DNA of 64,000 nucleotides from the NCBI GenBank assembly GCA_013399015.1, contig VWZX01004666.1, forward strand, positions 6,912,979 through 6,976,978. The letters run 5' to 3'. The notes under the pieces were generated by a model. It was not told where the DNA came from and did no database searches. It saw only the letters and a list, made by a program, of their open reading frames with translations. Below, piece by piece: positions 1 to 12,927 of this stretch; position 1 is the first letter of the stretch, and every line of letters starts with the position of its first letter. A program made the position numbers and the translations under genes. This stretch comes from Galbula dea (lineage: Eukaryota; Chordata; Aves; Piciformes; Galbulidae).

Positions 1-301
1 TCTTTATTCCTGACTACAGGCTTTGTCCTTGTTAAGGTGCATTCCTTACCTTTTTTTTTGTAAGATTTATTTAGACTTAAATGTAAACATCTTGTAAAGA
101 ATCCAGGAATAATCTCAGATGTGAACATATAATGGTCCATCTATTCTGTGCCTGCTCCTTACAGGGTCATTGGTTTGATTGTCCAGCTTCACATAGCTAA
201 TTTTGTACCAGCAAATGATACTGTACCCTCTAAATAATGAGGCTGGGTGCTGACATACCTAGAGCAGGTTGTGTCATGTTACTCTTCATTAAGTGCCATG
301 A

Positions 302-645
302 TGGATGGTTATAGGCTCTTCAGGAAAGGCAGGCAGGGAGGTGGTGCTGTATGTAACAGAGGGACTGCAGTGCACTGAACTTGACAGGGTTGAGATCCTC
401 TTGGTAAGGATTAAAGGAGAAACAAATAAAGCTGATGTGGTTGTGGGAGTCTACTATAGGTAGACTACAGGCTCCCCAGGGAGGCAGTCATGGCACCAAC
501 TCTCATGGAATTCAAGAAGCACTTGGACAATGCTCTTAGGTACATGATGTGACTTTGGGGTTATCCTATGCATGAATAGGGGTTGGACTCGATGACCACT
601 GTGGTCCCTTCCAACTTGGGATATCCTGTGATTCTGTGACCAATG
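302..645 (+). mobile_element. CR1-type LINE, internally deleted: endonuclease piece joined to the 3' end
   Basis: From 341 one frame reads VVLYVTEGLQCTEL and continues through VRIKGETNKADVVVGVYYR to an in-frame stop at 461. This is the conserved part of the CR1 ORF2 endonuclease domain. Around 470 the sequence switches to the CR1 3' end: the final CCCAGGGAGG...TTCAAGAAGCACTTGGACAATGC segment, then GTTGGACTCGATGACC, CCCTTCCAACTTGGGA and a CTGTGATTCTGTGA tail. The central endonuclease and the reverse transcriptase are missing, so this is a dead, internally deleted copy. Outer limits are approximate. Confidence 0.8.
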
Positions 646-1395
646 CATTGCATATTGTGGAAAAATACCAGTAAGCCACATGACCTTATTTGTTTAGATT
701 TTCCATTCTTTCCATTTCAAGGTAAGTAAGAATTATGTTTTGAAATGGGTGATTCACAGGCATAATCATTCCAATTTGGCAATGATACTGAATCGGTGTC
801 ACATCCTTTAAATACAGCAGAAAATTTGCTAGTATAAAGAAAATGGCCTTACTTAGGTCTCTGAAACTTCCTCGATCATTTTATAGCTCTTATTTTTCTT
901 AGTTCCCTCTTCTAATGGTGCTACATATTCATGTATCAATAAAGTCAATAAATCAGACCTTCCTATTTAGTCAGGTGTGCAAATATACTTTACTAATCTG
1001 AAGAGCAAAGAAAAGAATTATTTATAATATAAATAATTAAAGTGACACAGAGAGGTGGATAGGCTGACTCACTACAATTAGCAGGAAGAGCATTTCTAAA
1101 TGGAGGGATATAAATTGAGGGATGTAAAATTTTATTTTATAGGTCTGTGAGGCCCTCTTTCCTTCACTGGATGGGCTTCACTTCAATGGGATTTTTATCG
1201 TTGGGTTTCTTATTTTTTTGGCTGAGATTTGCAAAAGCTATATTATGTTTTTCATTGTGTCAGTGGTTTTAGATTATTTTTGCTGCCAAAAAAAATCAAA
1301 AGCATCATCTTTGCAGTGGTGGTGATCTTCTCACTTTATATATAGATATGGTTTTGAAACTTCTAAGAAGCACAAGGCCATGTAAATCCCCAACT
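646..1395. other. AT-rich intergenic stretch, nothing recognised
   Basis: Unique-looking AT-rich sequence between two CR1 fragments. No exon, RNA gene or further repeat is recognised. Confidence 0.6.
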
Positions 1396-2268
1396 TCACA
1401 GTATCTATTGAGCTGGAAGGGTCCCATAAGGATCATTAAGTCCAGCTCCTTGACCTGTGCAAGACACCCTAAGAATCACACCATGTGCCTGGCAGTGTTG
1501 TCCAAATGCTTCTTGAACTCTTGCCAGGCTTTGTGCTGAGACAACTTCCCTGGGAAGGCTGTTCCAGACCCCAACCGCCCTCTGGGTGGAAAACCTTTTT
1601 CTAATCTCTAACCTGAACCTCCCCTGATTCAACTCTATCTCATTTCCCCTAGTCCTATCACTGTCCAGTAGAGTGAGAAAGTCCATCCCTGCTGCTCTGC
1701 TACCCCTTGTGAGGATGTTGAAGACGGCTATGAGGTCTCCTCTTAGTCTCTGCTTTTCAAGGCTAAACAAACCAAATGATCTCAGCCATTCCTCATACAG
1801 TTTCCCCTCCAGATCCTTCACCATCTTTGTAGCCCTCCTCTGGACACTCTCCAAAAGGTTAATGTCTTTTCTGTATTGTGGATCCCAAAATTGCACACAG
1901 TACTCAATGTGCAATTGCACCAGTGCAGGGTAGAGCAGGACAATCGCCTCCCTCAATAAACTAGCAATGCTATTCTTGATGCACCCCAGGACACAATTGG
2001 CACCTCAGGGCACAGTTGGCCCTCCTGGCTGCCAAAGCACACTCCTGACTCACATTTAGTTGGCTGTTGACAAGGACCCCTAGGTCCCTCCTCTGCAGTG
2101 CTGCTCTCCAGCCTCTTGATTCTCAGTTTATACATGTCTGGGGTTGCTCCTTCCCAAGTGCAGAATCTGGCACTTACCCTTGTTAAACCTCATGCAGCTG
2201 GTGATTGCCCAGTGCTCTAATTTATCAAGGTCCCCTGTAGGGCCTCACTGCCCTCAAGGAAGTGATAT
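1396..2268 (-). mobile_element. CR1-type LINE, antisense, reverse transcriptase C-terminal part plus 3' end
   Basis: Read on the minus strand, the sequence encodes the end of a CR1 reverse transcriptase. Its blocks include LHIEYCVQFWDPQYRKDINL, then SVQRRATKMVKDLEGKLYEE, SFGLFSLEKQRLRGDLIAVF, SDRTRGNEIELNQGRFRLEI and VGVWNSLPREVV. An intact open stretch of 183 codons covers 1405-1956. Upstream on the minus strand (about 1957-2268) the same element continues with frameshifts, still showing the MRFNKGKCQILHLG-like block. The element is 5'-truncated, as is usual for CR1, and defective. Its 3' end faces 1396. Confidence 0.9.
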
Positions 2269-5200
2269 TTGATACTTAGGTAAGATGTCATTGCCGATTA
2301 GTCAAGCTAAATGGCTGTCACATTTTGCCCTCTAAACAGTATGAACTGACAAGCAAAGCTGTCTGTGTAAGCATGCTTTGGCAGGCTATTTTTTATATAT
2401 ATCTTTACCATACAGATAAAGTAAGAAATCATTATCATGAGATTAACTCATTTACCTGGAAGAGCTGAGTTCTCCATTTTGCTATTTTAGTGATACTTCT
2501 GTGGTTTGCTCCCACAGCATCCTGAGGAGCTGCTGCCACTGCAGGCATCTTGAGGATGCGGCACCGAGTGCTTGCCCTGTCAGCTTCCCTCAGCACTTGC
2601 TCCCTCTCTTCAGGGGGCTCTGTGGGGCTGAGGTGGGACTATTAAAAAGATATATTACTCTCAGGAAATTCTTTTCTAGTTCCTCAGCATAAGGCAGTTG
2701 AGAGACACTGAAGAATTTGTTGCTGAACTTGAGAAGGTGCAGAGTGTATTTGCATGGATTGGGAGGAGCTCTGCAGAATGAAGTCTGGGGTAGCCTTTCG
2801 TTTTGTCATGGTGCTTACTAGCATAGTTACTACTGGAGTTGAAGAAAGATCTTACTTTTCTGTCGCTTGTATATGGCAGTCTTGAGAAAGAAGAGTGACC
2901 TCTGCCACCCAGGCTGGTCATAGTCCAGATCAAAAATCTCAGTAGACTGGTTGAAATGGTGGGACCTAAATGCTTTGTATAACAGCCTGAGTGGATCTTT
3001 TTCCTTCCCTCTGGAGCTCTGGTCATTGCAACTTACTGCACTTCAGATGCTGGAAAAAGCTGTCAACAGCTTGTTGTCCTGTTCTGTCACTTCCTGACTG
3101 AAAAAGTAGATTGCTTTCCCTGTGAAGCCACAGTGCTGCATCATCCTTCTAGCCCCATCTAGTTCTTGTTTACAATCAATGGACTGATCAGTCAATATCA
3201 GATCAATAAGCAATAATGTTGCTGACTATTTAGAACAGAAAACATTTTTGTTGTTCAGTTTTTTTTTCACTCCCAGGCATGCAGTACTGCAATGGCAGAA
3301 CTACCTCTGATTTTATTCCTGCAAGAGCAGAACATACAAATTACTGTCTGATATGTTCCAAATTACGATTTTCCCAGCTCCATTTTCTTGCTTTATTCTG
3401 TTTCTTTTCTTGATTAATAAGATATAAAGCTTTTAGAACTGGAAGCAAAAATTCAGATATGGTTACCTTAGGAGCCTCTACTGCAAAAGGTAAATGAGCC
3501 ATTTACCCTCCCAGGAGCACCAGCTTTCATTGCTTCACTTTGCATGACCAGATCAGAACTTGGCAGGTAGCAAAATTTTCCAGCTTATTTTTTTTAACTG
3601 TAAATGTTTAACATAATAGTATTTAATTGTTTCTGCTAAGCTTTTTCAACTGGAAAGTAAGCTGGATCTCAAAATGATGGATGGGAAAAGGGTCTAAAGT
3701 GCTTTTTTCAGGAGACAAATGCATTACTGTTTAATTCTCATTTTCTCTTGTTTCTACCTTCTGCAGCATTTGATCAGCTGTTCACAGCCAATATCACTAG
3801 ATCAACAGATGGCTAATATTGACTCCCTTCCTGCTTCATAAGGCTTTGCCTTTAAAGGCTTCAGAGATTTAAATGTTGAAGGTACAAAGTATTGTTCAAG
3901 ATATGACTACATTTGACTGTTGGATAAAGAAAGGAAGGAAATTCAAAATCTCAACTAAAAAGCAGAATGATTTCATTCTGTCAGAAGGTTATTTCTTCTG
4001 CCTGAAAAACACTTGCCTGATAATTCAGATCTGTCACTTTTCTGACAAAACAGAGGAGAAGTAGCCCTCAGAAGCAGGCCACAAACAAAACTGTTACTCC
4101 TGTGCACTGGGTCATTTGTCTCTCTTAAACGCAAGATAACATAGTTTCTCTTCCAGAAATATGGAAATCTTTTCAAATGAATAGGTTGCCTTAAGTAACA
4201 GCATAGATTTCAACTTTAAGTCCTCAAGTACTCTGATTTTGTGGTTGTTGTGTTGTTTGGGTTTTTTTTTTTTAATAATTAATTTCTTACTTTAATTTTG
4301 AGATCCCTACTTGCTTAAATTCCTATTTGTTTAAATGAGTGAATTCACTTTGCAGGTCTGGCTCTTGCTGCTTAACCTTTCTGCTTTCCTTTCTCTCCTA
4401 AAATATCTATCTTTTTAGAATACAAATAAAGGTTATTTCATTAAATATTTGAAGCCTTATAACTGAGTAAAGTCATGAGGTAAGATGTTGGAAAAAATAT
4501 GTATAAAACAATATTGAAGAAATTCTGATAGAACTATCCATCCTGTGCAGTACATTAGTCCAGGGAAAAAAATGCAATTGCATAGTTAAATCTCGTACCA
4601 TAATACAGAACCTGCATTAGGCAACCTTAAATCTGGCATTTCTTAACTTTTAGGAGTTTGGCTTTGCAACCTCTATAAGGTTTTTTTTCCCAGTGTGTAG
4701 ATCATCTACTGTTGTCACCTAACAAGGGAAATAATTAAGGTACCACAGATAGTTATCTTGACTGAAGTTCAGGGTTCTTTCCAGTAAATCTAACTGAAAT
4801 AAAGAACTAAGTTATAACAACATCCAGCATAAAATGCTTGTGTCCATATTGTCCTCTTTCCATTTATATACATTGTGTTTGCCTATTTCCTTCCAATATT
4901 CTTGGTTAATTTCTTTCTTGATGTTTATTTTAACAAACATATCCTGAAGCTTACACACAAACTAACATGTCTGAATTCTCAGTTGGATAAATTGCTATTT
5001 TCTGTTTTTAAGTTAAGGTTCATATGAATACCAGTGGAGAACCTGTATGGTGTCTGAAACTTTCAGACCTTACTGCTTCCTAATCCAGACAAAACACTTG
5101 GGGACTGCCTTGCCTGAGTTGTTTGGTAGCTGTATTAGTAATGTCACACACAGAAGTGTGGTATGGGAAGGGGAAATGAGCCAGGGCAAGGGATGGGTTT

Positions 5201-8200
5201 AACCTGTGTCATGTAAGATTGTTTCCAAAGACAAAAATCTCTTCAGCACATCACTGTAGTTGAGTTGCTTCTGAAAGCAAGGGACTTCATCAAAACCACA
5301 TCCCAGAACTTCAGTTTTATTACTCTTCGCTTTTGTAATAAGAACTAAGATTGCCCACTTTATTTCTAAAATTTCTCATTTGTTTCTGAGATACCATAAT
5401 TAGAGTGTTAAGAATTGTTTAATTTTGTTTCAATAAAACACACTGTGATTTTTTTTCTTAATCTGCCTACAGTTAAAACTGGACCAAAACTCCCAGCCTG
5501 CACTGATAGGCCTATGAGAAAATCACTTGGACAGGTTTATAAAGTCTTTCTAGCTTTCTTGTTCCAGAAGGAAGTGTTTCCTAAGTCTGCTTAGGCTGTT
5601 CTTTCTATAACGCCCCCGGCATTTCTGCCCTGCTATTTTGGAGTCTCTAGACTCCAGAAATGTTCCAGTTTTTCTGTTGTTTTTCTTTAATGACAGATAG
5701 ATTTTTATTTTTACTTGGATGTCTACTTAGTAAAACTGTGTGATTTGTATTCCTGGGTTTTTTTGGTGTGTTTTTTGTTGTTTTGCTTGTTTGTTTCCGC
5801 TATTCAAAAACTGTGGAAGAAAAGTTCAGGGACGAGTTCAAATGATTAAAGTGAGTGGGAGCCTTTTCACTGGCTTTAAAAGATTTGGACTGGACCATTG
5901 TAGTTCAAAATGATGAAGCTATTTTTGTGCATATTTGCTTAATTTTGGCTATTTCCTTTTGAGAAAGAACAATGACTCTTTCTAGCTGTGTAACTAATTA
6001 GCTGTCTACCACTGTAACCAAATACTTCTAGTAACCTGTTAAATGGCTAATTTGTTGCATGATTTTTTGGGTTTTGGTTTTGTTTGTTGTTGGCTTTTTT
6101 CTCTCCTGCTACCCTCTTGAGTTGAGGGAGATGAGTGACTTTGCTGAGTATTTTTCAAAGGGTGTGAGTTGAAGACAGATAATTTGCACTTGAGTAAGGA
6201 GCGATGAGATCTGTGACAGTTATTGGTTCCAGGTACAAACTGGTCTTAGGAGAGGGTCATTTATTTCTAAGGAATACCTTAAAATGAGAGGTTGGAGTAA
6301 TGGTTTTCAAACATATTTTCAAAGATGTTCAGTGATCTTTTAATCGTACTATTTTGGGAAACTCAGTGCCTGGGGTAGCTCGGGTCTAGAATTTCTCTGT
6401 TCTATGACAAATGGGTATAGATTGTGAAGAATAGGTTGTTATTGCTTCAGTTATTGAGGAGACCAGCTGCAGTGTCCAGTACTAGCTAGAGTTTGCTAAC
6501 AGTGATGGCTTTCTGCCCAAGTAAATTGCATTGTTTGAATCCACTTAGGATGTGACTAAGGAACTTAATACTTAGTCACAGTCATAATTCATAAAGATGG
6601 GACAGTTATGTTAGCACTGCTGAAAGGGTGAATGTGGTTGTCAAGAAAGACAAAAATAAGAGTACAGAAGCTACTGCAGCTGGAAGCAAGGACTAAATTT
6701 AATATACAGAGCTAATGCATTAAAATGGAACAGACATTCGCTTTTTGCAGAACTACTTTTGCAGCTCGGTTTCATTCTGCAGCACATTTCCACCCCAAAT
6801 ATAAATGTAGCTCTAAAGTTTCTTTTTTTTTTTTTTCATCCTGAACTCTAAGCTGATTTACAGGCCAGAGACCACATTATTCTGAGACATTAAATACAGC
6901 TCAAATAGTAGCATCATTCCTTAGTTTGCTCTGAGTTATAGTTTCTAAATACACACTTTCTTTCTCCTAACCCTAACCTTAGACTCATATACAGGAAAAG
7001 CATAGTGATTCCAACTCTTTCCTAGTACACAGGGAAAACTGGCATGTTAACATCCACATCTGCTAGTTCTCCAATAAGTTGGCTAAAGTAGAGCTAAAAT
7101 ATAGCAAAGATAAGACCTACAGTGTAGAAGGGTAGAGGGCACCTAAGACAACCACTGGCACATTTCTGTTATTTTAATGCATACTTGAAAATTATTTTTG
7201 AAACCCGGGAGAAGATAGAAAGAGAAAAAAGAAGTAGATGAGTACTACTATCATGAAAGAAGAATTAGTTGTCCTTATGTCTGGGGATAAAAATGACAGG
7301 AAGAAATCTAATAGAGCAAAGTAGAGCTTTGTGTACTTGACAGTCCTGTATAAAGTGGGGATAGCCAGACACATCTCGTGGCAGAGGAAAAGGAAAACTT
7401 GACTGGTCCTCACTCACAATGTTCCTCAACCAAGAGTGTAATACAGCCATGAAAAAGCAAAAACCTGTTTTAGTAATATCAAGGGAAGCATTACTGGTGA
7501 AGGCAAGGAGATATTCAAGTTGTTGTACAAGTCAATTAATATAAGAATGATATCTGCTACTTTTATAGTTGTTGCTTAAGTTTAATCCAAAGTGGGACTG
7601 GTTTACAGGAAGAGATAATATTTGATGATTTTTGCTAAAAGACTTCATGCTGTTTAGATAGCAAGTGAGGATGGAGTGGGGAGATGACTGCTCTGTTCAA
7701 GTGTTTCAGATCAGTTTCAATTCCAGAACAACTGAAACAATAATAAAAAATTAAAAAAAATCCATGCAGGTAATGTTGGCTGAAACCTCTTCCTGGGGGC
7801 AGGAATGGTGGGAAGTAGACAATTAACAATGAAACACCAACTGAGGTTCCAGAGCAGGAACATGGGGACCAGCTGTGGAGACAGAGTTTGAATTTATGAC
7901 TAGGATTATGTTATGTGTTTATCTGTTTACAGCAAGTACTGCACAGGCTCTATCAGTAGAGCTGAAGAAAAAGGAAAATAATCCATAAATAAACTTTACT
8001 TTCTTATGAATTAGAAGTAACATGTGTTTTTGATTGTGGGAAGAAATTTAATTTTATGTGAACAGTATTCACTGAGCTTGTTTTTGAGTCGTGGAACCCA
8101 GTTTCAAGCTCTGACAACTATATCACATTTAATAATCTATACAGTGCCTATTTCTTTGCCCCTTAGAAATAATCATATGAAATGAAACTAAACTCTTATT

Positions 8201-9877
8201 TTAAAATCCTCTCACATCTTGAAGGAAGTCTTATAGATACTAGACATTACAATTATTATTAATCCTGAGTTTTAGGGAAGCTCTTCTCTCTGTGGTGTTT
8301 TTGCAGCTTATTGGCTGATCTTTATTTTTAGTCCTATGCTGTAATACACCTTATGTTTTAAAATACAATTTTCAAATGAAAACTGAGGGCACAACTACTA
8401 TGACTACAGATATGGACTAGATTATTCCCAGCAGGCACCTTCTTTTGCTCCTCATTTCAAGAGATAAATGTCATCATCACTGTTCACTATTACAGAAGGG
8501 GCAGATGCATGAGCAAGACTGAGACAGGATGAGTCTTCTAGATGATGAAGAGGTAAAGGAGGGAAAGAGAGAATTGATGGAGAGAAGGTAATGGTCCTTT
8601 CAATAGGTGGGGGAAATAAGCTACATTGTTCAATGGAGAGGTTCTAATCCTATTTTTAGCTGAAACAAATCAATATACAAAATCAATGTCTTGCAATTCT
8701 CCTCTAAGGCCTTAGAACAATACTTTTTTTACAGCTGGATAACTGAGGCTGTCAAATTTTCATTATTTGCCAAAGACAAAACTGAAGTTAAGGCGTAGAG
8801 CCTTGGTTTCCTGGCTGTAAGTTGAATGTCCTCTCTAACGAAATGATTCTAGTCGGAAAAGATCTCTACAAGACAGATGCTTAAAATAGAGTGTCTGAAG
8901 ATATTTCCTGAGATAACAAGGAAATGGGTTTTATTCCCTTCAAAGGAAAAGGTCATTAGATGGAAATTAAATATGAGGTCACAGAATTATTTCACACTTT
9001 AGCATCTAAAGGCATTATTTTACTTTCTGCTCAGGTTATGGATATTTTTTTTGTCAGTGCTCTTTGCTAAAATTCTGGCTTATCTAGCAGCTCCTGACAA
9101 AAGTTTCTTCAGTTCGAAGCATGTGATTTTCAAAGCATTATGAATGTGTTAACAGATCCATTTACTTGATTTCTTCCTGTATAACAGCTTTGTCTATTTG
9201 TAATCGGGTGAAAAAATAATTTTTGGAATCAGGAACTAAGTGAAAGAAGGTTTGAAGATAATAGTTTTTGCTGATTAATTTAATTTTAACTTGCTCTTTG
9301 AATCTTTTCTCCTCCCTAGCTTTTATGGAATAGTATTCTGATTTTTCCTGTTACATTAAATCTCTAAGGTGTTTTCTCTCAAACTAATAAAAGATCATTC
9401 AAGTGAAACAGAAAGTTTAGGTTGCACTCCTGCTGCCTTTTGGGTAAAACTCTGAGCAGTTTTTGGTTCGCTTTTGCTTGCTTTTTGTTTTGGAAACAAG
9501 AACAGTCTAATCTACATCTACCAACAGGTTTCAGTGCACTGCATTTTATGTTTGGACTCTACTGAGAGAAAACGCGCTCTGAGGTATTCTCTCTTACGAC
9601 CCTTTTAGTAGCATTTTAGAGTTCTGCCTCTGCATTCAGCAAAAACAGCCTCCAAAGATTTATTTTGGCATTGAATTTTCTGATTTTTTTTTTTTCAAAT
9701 TTCAGATCCTTACAAATATTTCATTCTTGCTAGAGCTCCAAGCATTTAAATTTTTAGCATGTGTTCTGCCACACAAGGCTGATCAATGACTGCCCTGTCA
9801 ATAAAGACATAAGCCAACTTTGCAAAGAATTCTCATGAGGTTCAACTTCCTTAAAATAGTTAATGTTTTAAACCATG
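2269..9877. other. Long AT-rich intergenic stretch without recognised genes
   Basis: About 7.6 kb of AT-rich sequence with poly-T tracts (for example near 4261-4272 and 6822-6836). A small GC-richer patch near 2500-2640 has a 63-codon open frame with no domain. Two CCCTAA-like units near 6965-6981 are too short to be a telomeric repeat. I see no supported exon, RNA gene or CR1 copy here, but old degraded repeats could be missed by eye. Confidence 0.5.

Positions 9878-9905
<28 letters not shown>
9878..9905. repeat. (TA)n microsatellite
   Basis: An uninterrupted alternating TA run of about 28 bases. Confidence 0.95.
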
Positions 9906-9909
<4 letters not shown>

Positions 9910-11942
9910 TCCAATCAAATACCTTTATAATTAGAAAGCAAATTAGTTAAAGTGATACACTGATAAAGAACATTCCACTTAAGAAAACCCCAAACCAGAC
10001 GAGAATAAAAAGTAGACAATTTTTTTTTTTCTTTTAGACTTCTTAGGTTTGATCTGGGATTTTAACCAAAAAGAATCATGAAACATCTGGCCAGTTGACT
10101 TGAGTGCTCATACTTCTGAAATCTGAAATACACAACAGCAAAGAAGTACTGGCATTGCTTTGTGGCTGTGTTACCATGATCTCATGGCGTGATAATTCTC
10201 CCTTCTCATACCGGGAAAGTCTCCGTTGTGATGACTAAGTGCAGAATACTGTGACTATGAGGATGGAAACAATCTGGGGAGGTCCTTGTATGGGGCTGGT
10301 AGAGCTCTACAACGACAGTAATGTCAGGATCATGTGGGCCATGTAATTAAAACACTAACAGAGCCAACCAGGTACGTGTGTATATGTTAGTCTTTCCAAT
10401 GCTAAGCACAGTTGTCTTCCTGTTTTATATAGGAAAATAACTTATTAGCAAGATGAAAATTAGGAGCAGTTAATGGATTGCTTACTAAATAGCCTGGAGG
10501 ATCCTAGACTGACTCATGGTTGTCTAGCAGCATAGCTGTAAAACTCAAAACTTCTCTGCCATTCACAGCTCTTCCATTATCCACACTTCTTTTTTTTCTT
10601 CAAGAGTAATGTGAAAAATTCTTATAAACTAGTTATTTACTTTTTTCCTACATACTTTTTCTGTGGAAGAGATCAAGTGCATGCAGTGAGTCCTTCTTGC
10701 TTCTCCAGTAAGATCACTTTATAGATCTTTACTTTCATGACATAAGTTTTGATATGTAGCTTTTCACCATTTTAATCATTCTTACGCAGTCTTCAGAATT
10801 AAATCTGGTTTGCCAGTGCTGTCTCCTAGGATGTTCAGTATTTAGTGTTTAGGTAGGTCTCTGATTAGTTCATGTAAGTGAATGAAGATTGACTTGAGAT
10901 TTCCAAGATGATGATAATAATCTTGTTTTATTCTTGCTTCTGTAGTAGTTGATGTTGTATTTTAACAGGTCTGAGGGAGAAAAAAAATTGCACCTAGAGT
11001 TGCTTTGTTTTGTCCTCTATTTCCTCTTAGAAAATGTAATTTGAAAAAAAACTATGCGAACCTTTTTTCTTACAAAAGTCACTCTTTTATGTCAGTGGAA
11101 AGTGTTATTAATTACTAGCACTGCAGATCAAAGTTTTAAAAGCTGTAGGCAATCACAGCATGCTTCATTTCTGTTTCATGAGTTTAGAATCATGCAAGTT
11201 TTCTTAGCCTTGAAGAATTATTAACTGTTTTTCATACAACATGCATGCATTAACAACCTGAATGAAATGTAGGAATTTCACAGCTAGAACTGAACGCTTA
11301 AACTGGCATGACAAATGCTTGCATTTAACTTCTGTGCTGTAGTGTGCTGCATTCCTGAGGAAGAAGTTGAGCTCCAACTAAAAGGAGAGATAAACAGTCT
11401 GAGTGGTTACTCAGTGCAAACAAAATACACTCAGAGATGAAGTGGTAGAAGAGAGGGTCTAAGACTATCAAAGGTATTTTCTTTCACTGAAACATATGCC
11501 ATGTGCTAGAGAGGAGAAGGAGGTTTCTTCAGAATATAGGCAGCCTATCATGTTTGTGAAGTTTTTAGTTACAAACTGTTTACAAGAAAGAAATTTTGGA
11601 TATTGTCTGTTTGGTTTACCTTAAACTATTTGTTCCTTTCTAATTATTTTTCTTTTTTTAATGAGAAAGTGTCATTTCATTTAAGCAAGGTGTAACTCTG
11701 CAAATGATTTTATATGTCTTGCTCTTATTTGCATAAGAGCATAAACAATGCCATTATCTTTAAAGGGACAGTCATGTCAAATTAGGAATGTTCCTTTTAG
11801 AATGAGACCCAGCTACCGATTTTTGTCATGGTTCTAATCCATACAACCAAACACAGGTAGTTTGCACAGAATCTGTGTTAAGGAGTAAATGCAAATTATT
11901 TCTAAAAGACAGGACAATTCTGGAATGGCTTTAAGTGGTTTT
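9906..11942. other. AT-rich intergenic stretch, nothing recognised
   Basis: No exon, repeat family or RNA gene is recognised. A poly-T tract lies near 10020-10032. Confidence 0.5.
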
Positions 11943-12140
11943 TAATATAAATTAATTTCCCCCCTACAATATTTATATAATATATAATATAAATTATATA
12001 CTACATATACAATTATTATATATTAAATATATTTCTAGATATAAATGCATTAAAATAGTTAAAATATATTTACTTATTTATAGATAATGTATATTTAGAA
12101 AATATAAAATATACAATAATTTAAAAAGCTAAAATAAACT
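11943..12140. repeat. AT-rich low-complexity block
   Basis: About 200 bases made almost wholly of A and T in TATA/AATATA patterns, with one short C-run near 11960. No clean period is visible. Confidence 0.8.
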
Positions 12141-12418
12141 TTTAACTTTAAATTCTTACCCTTTCTATTTAAATCAGCAGACTAATGTTATATGTCAACA
12201 CATGTGTTTGATTTGGGTGTATTTTCTGTTCTGGATCATATTATATTTTTTCTTAAGTGCCAAGAATGAGTGATCTCATATTATGACTTTCCAAATGGTG
12301 CTAATTAAGGACGTTTACTGCCAGGTGCTCAGCATGCTCTGCTCCTATTGCTTCAGTTGTGGTTGAGGGTATGCTGCATTCTCTGGGATACAACCCTATT
12401 GTTTATAAGTTTAAGTGA

Positions 12419-12451
12419 GGTTTTGGGGTTTTTTTTGGGGGGGGGGCGGGG
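12419..12451 (+). repeat. G-run tract, possible G-quadruplex
   Basis: A GG and a GGGG run, each followed by T-runs, precede a run of ten G, then C, then four G (12437-12451). This could fold as a G-quadruplex on the plus strand. Folding is inference. Confidence 0.6.
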
Positions 12452-12866
12452 AATATCAAGTCTACATCTGGAAAATATCAGTGTGGCATATAAATACTGC
12501 CTGACCACTAATTTCACAGAGCAGTCATTATATATGACTTGTGGGCACTCAGTTTTATGTTAAAGAAATAAGAATCTAAAGTCTCCTACTGATTTAAGAG
12601 CTCTCTGGAGCTAAGTCTACTTTCCTTCTTGTAACATGACCCAACCTCTTCTTCAAAACTCAGTATTGTGGCCAATTAATTATTGTGTAGTTTCCTGATA
12701 AAGCCTTAAATAGACTAATCCTTGGATATAACACTGTGCATGGTTATTACAGACAATTTCCTTTGTTCCTGAAAGCTGCAGTGTGTGCCTTTTACCTTCT
12801 TTTAAGAAAAAAATTGTTCAGAAATATGAAATGTAGTAGGTTGTTGGTTTTTGTTTTTTTTTTTTT

Positions 12867-12927
12867 TTAATTAAATTGTACATGTGAGGTGTCTGGGAAT
12901 GAAGAAAAGGGCATGTTTTCATTTTTA
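12867..12927 (+). repeat. Dispersed ~60 bp repeat, copy A
   Basis: This segment resembles 15781-15840 closely in the same orientation, sharing TGAGGTGTCTG and GAATGAAGAAA blocks plus GTTTTCATT with only scattered mismatches. A poly-T tract abuts it upstream. The repeat family is not recognised. Confidence 0.65.

Noticed and set aside
1405..1956. 183-codon minus-strand ORF as a host gene
   Set aside because: The translation is the C-terminal part of a CR1 LINE reverse transcriptase, and the flanks continue the element.
6965..6981. Interstitial telomeric repeat (CCCTAA units)
   Set aside because: Only about two units, which is within chance.
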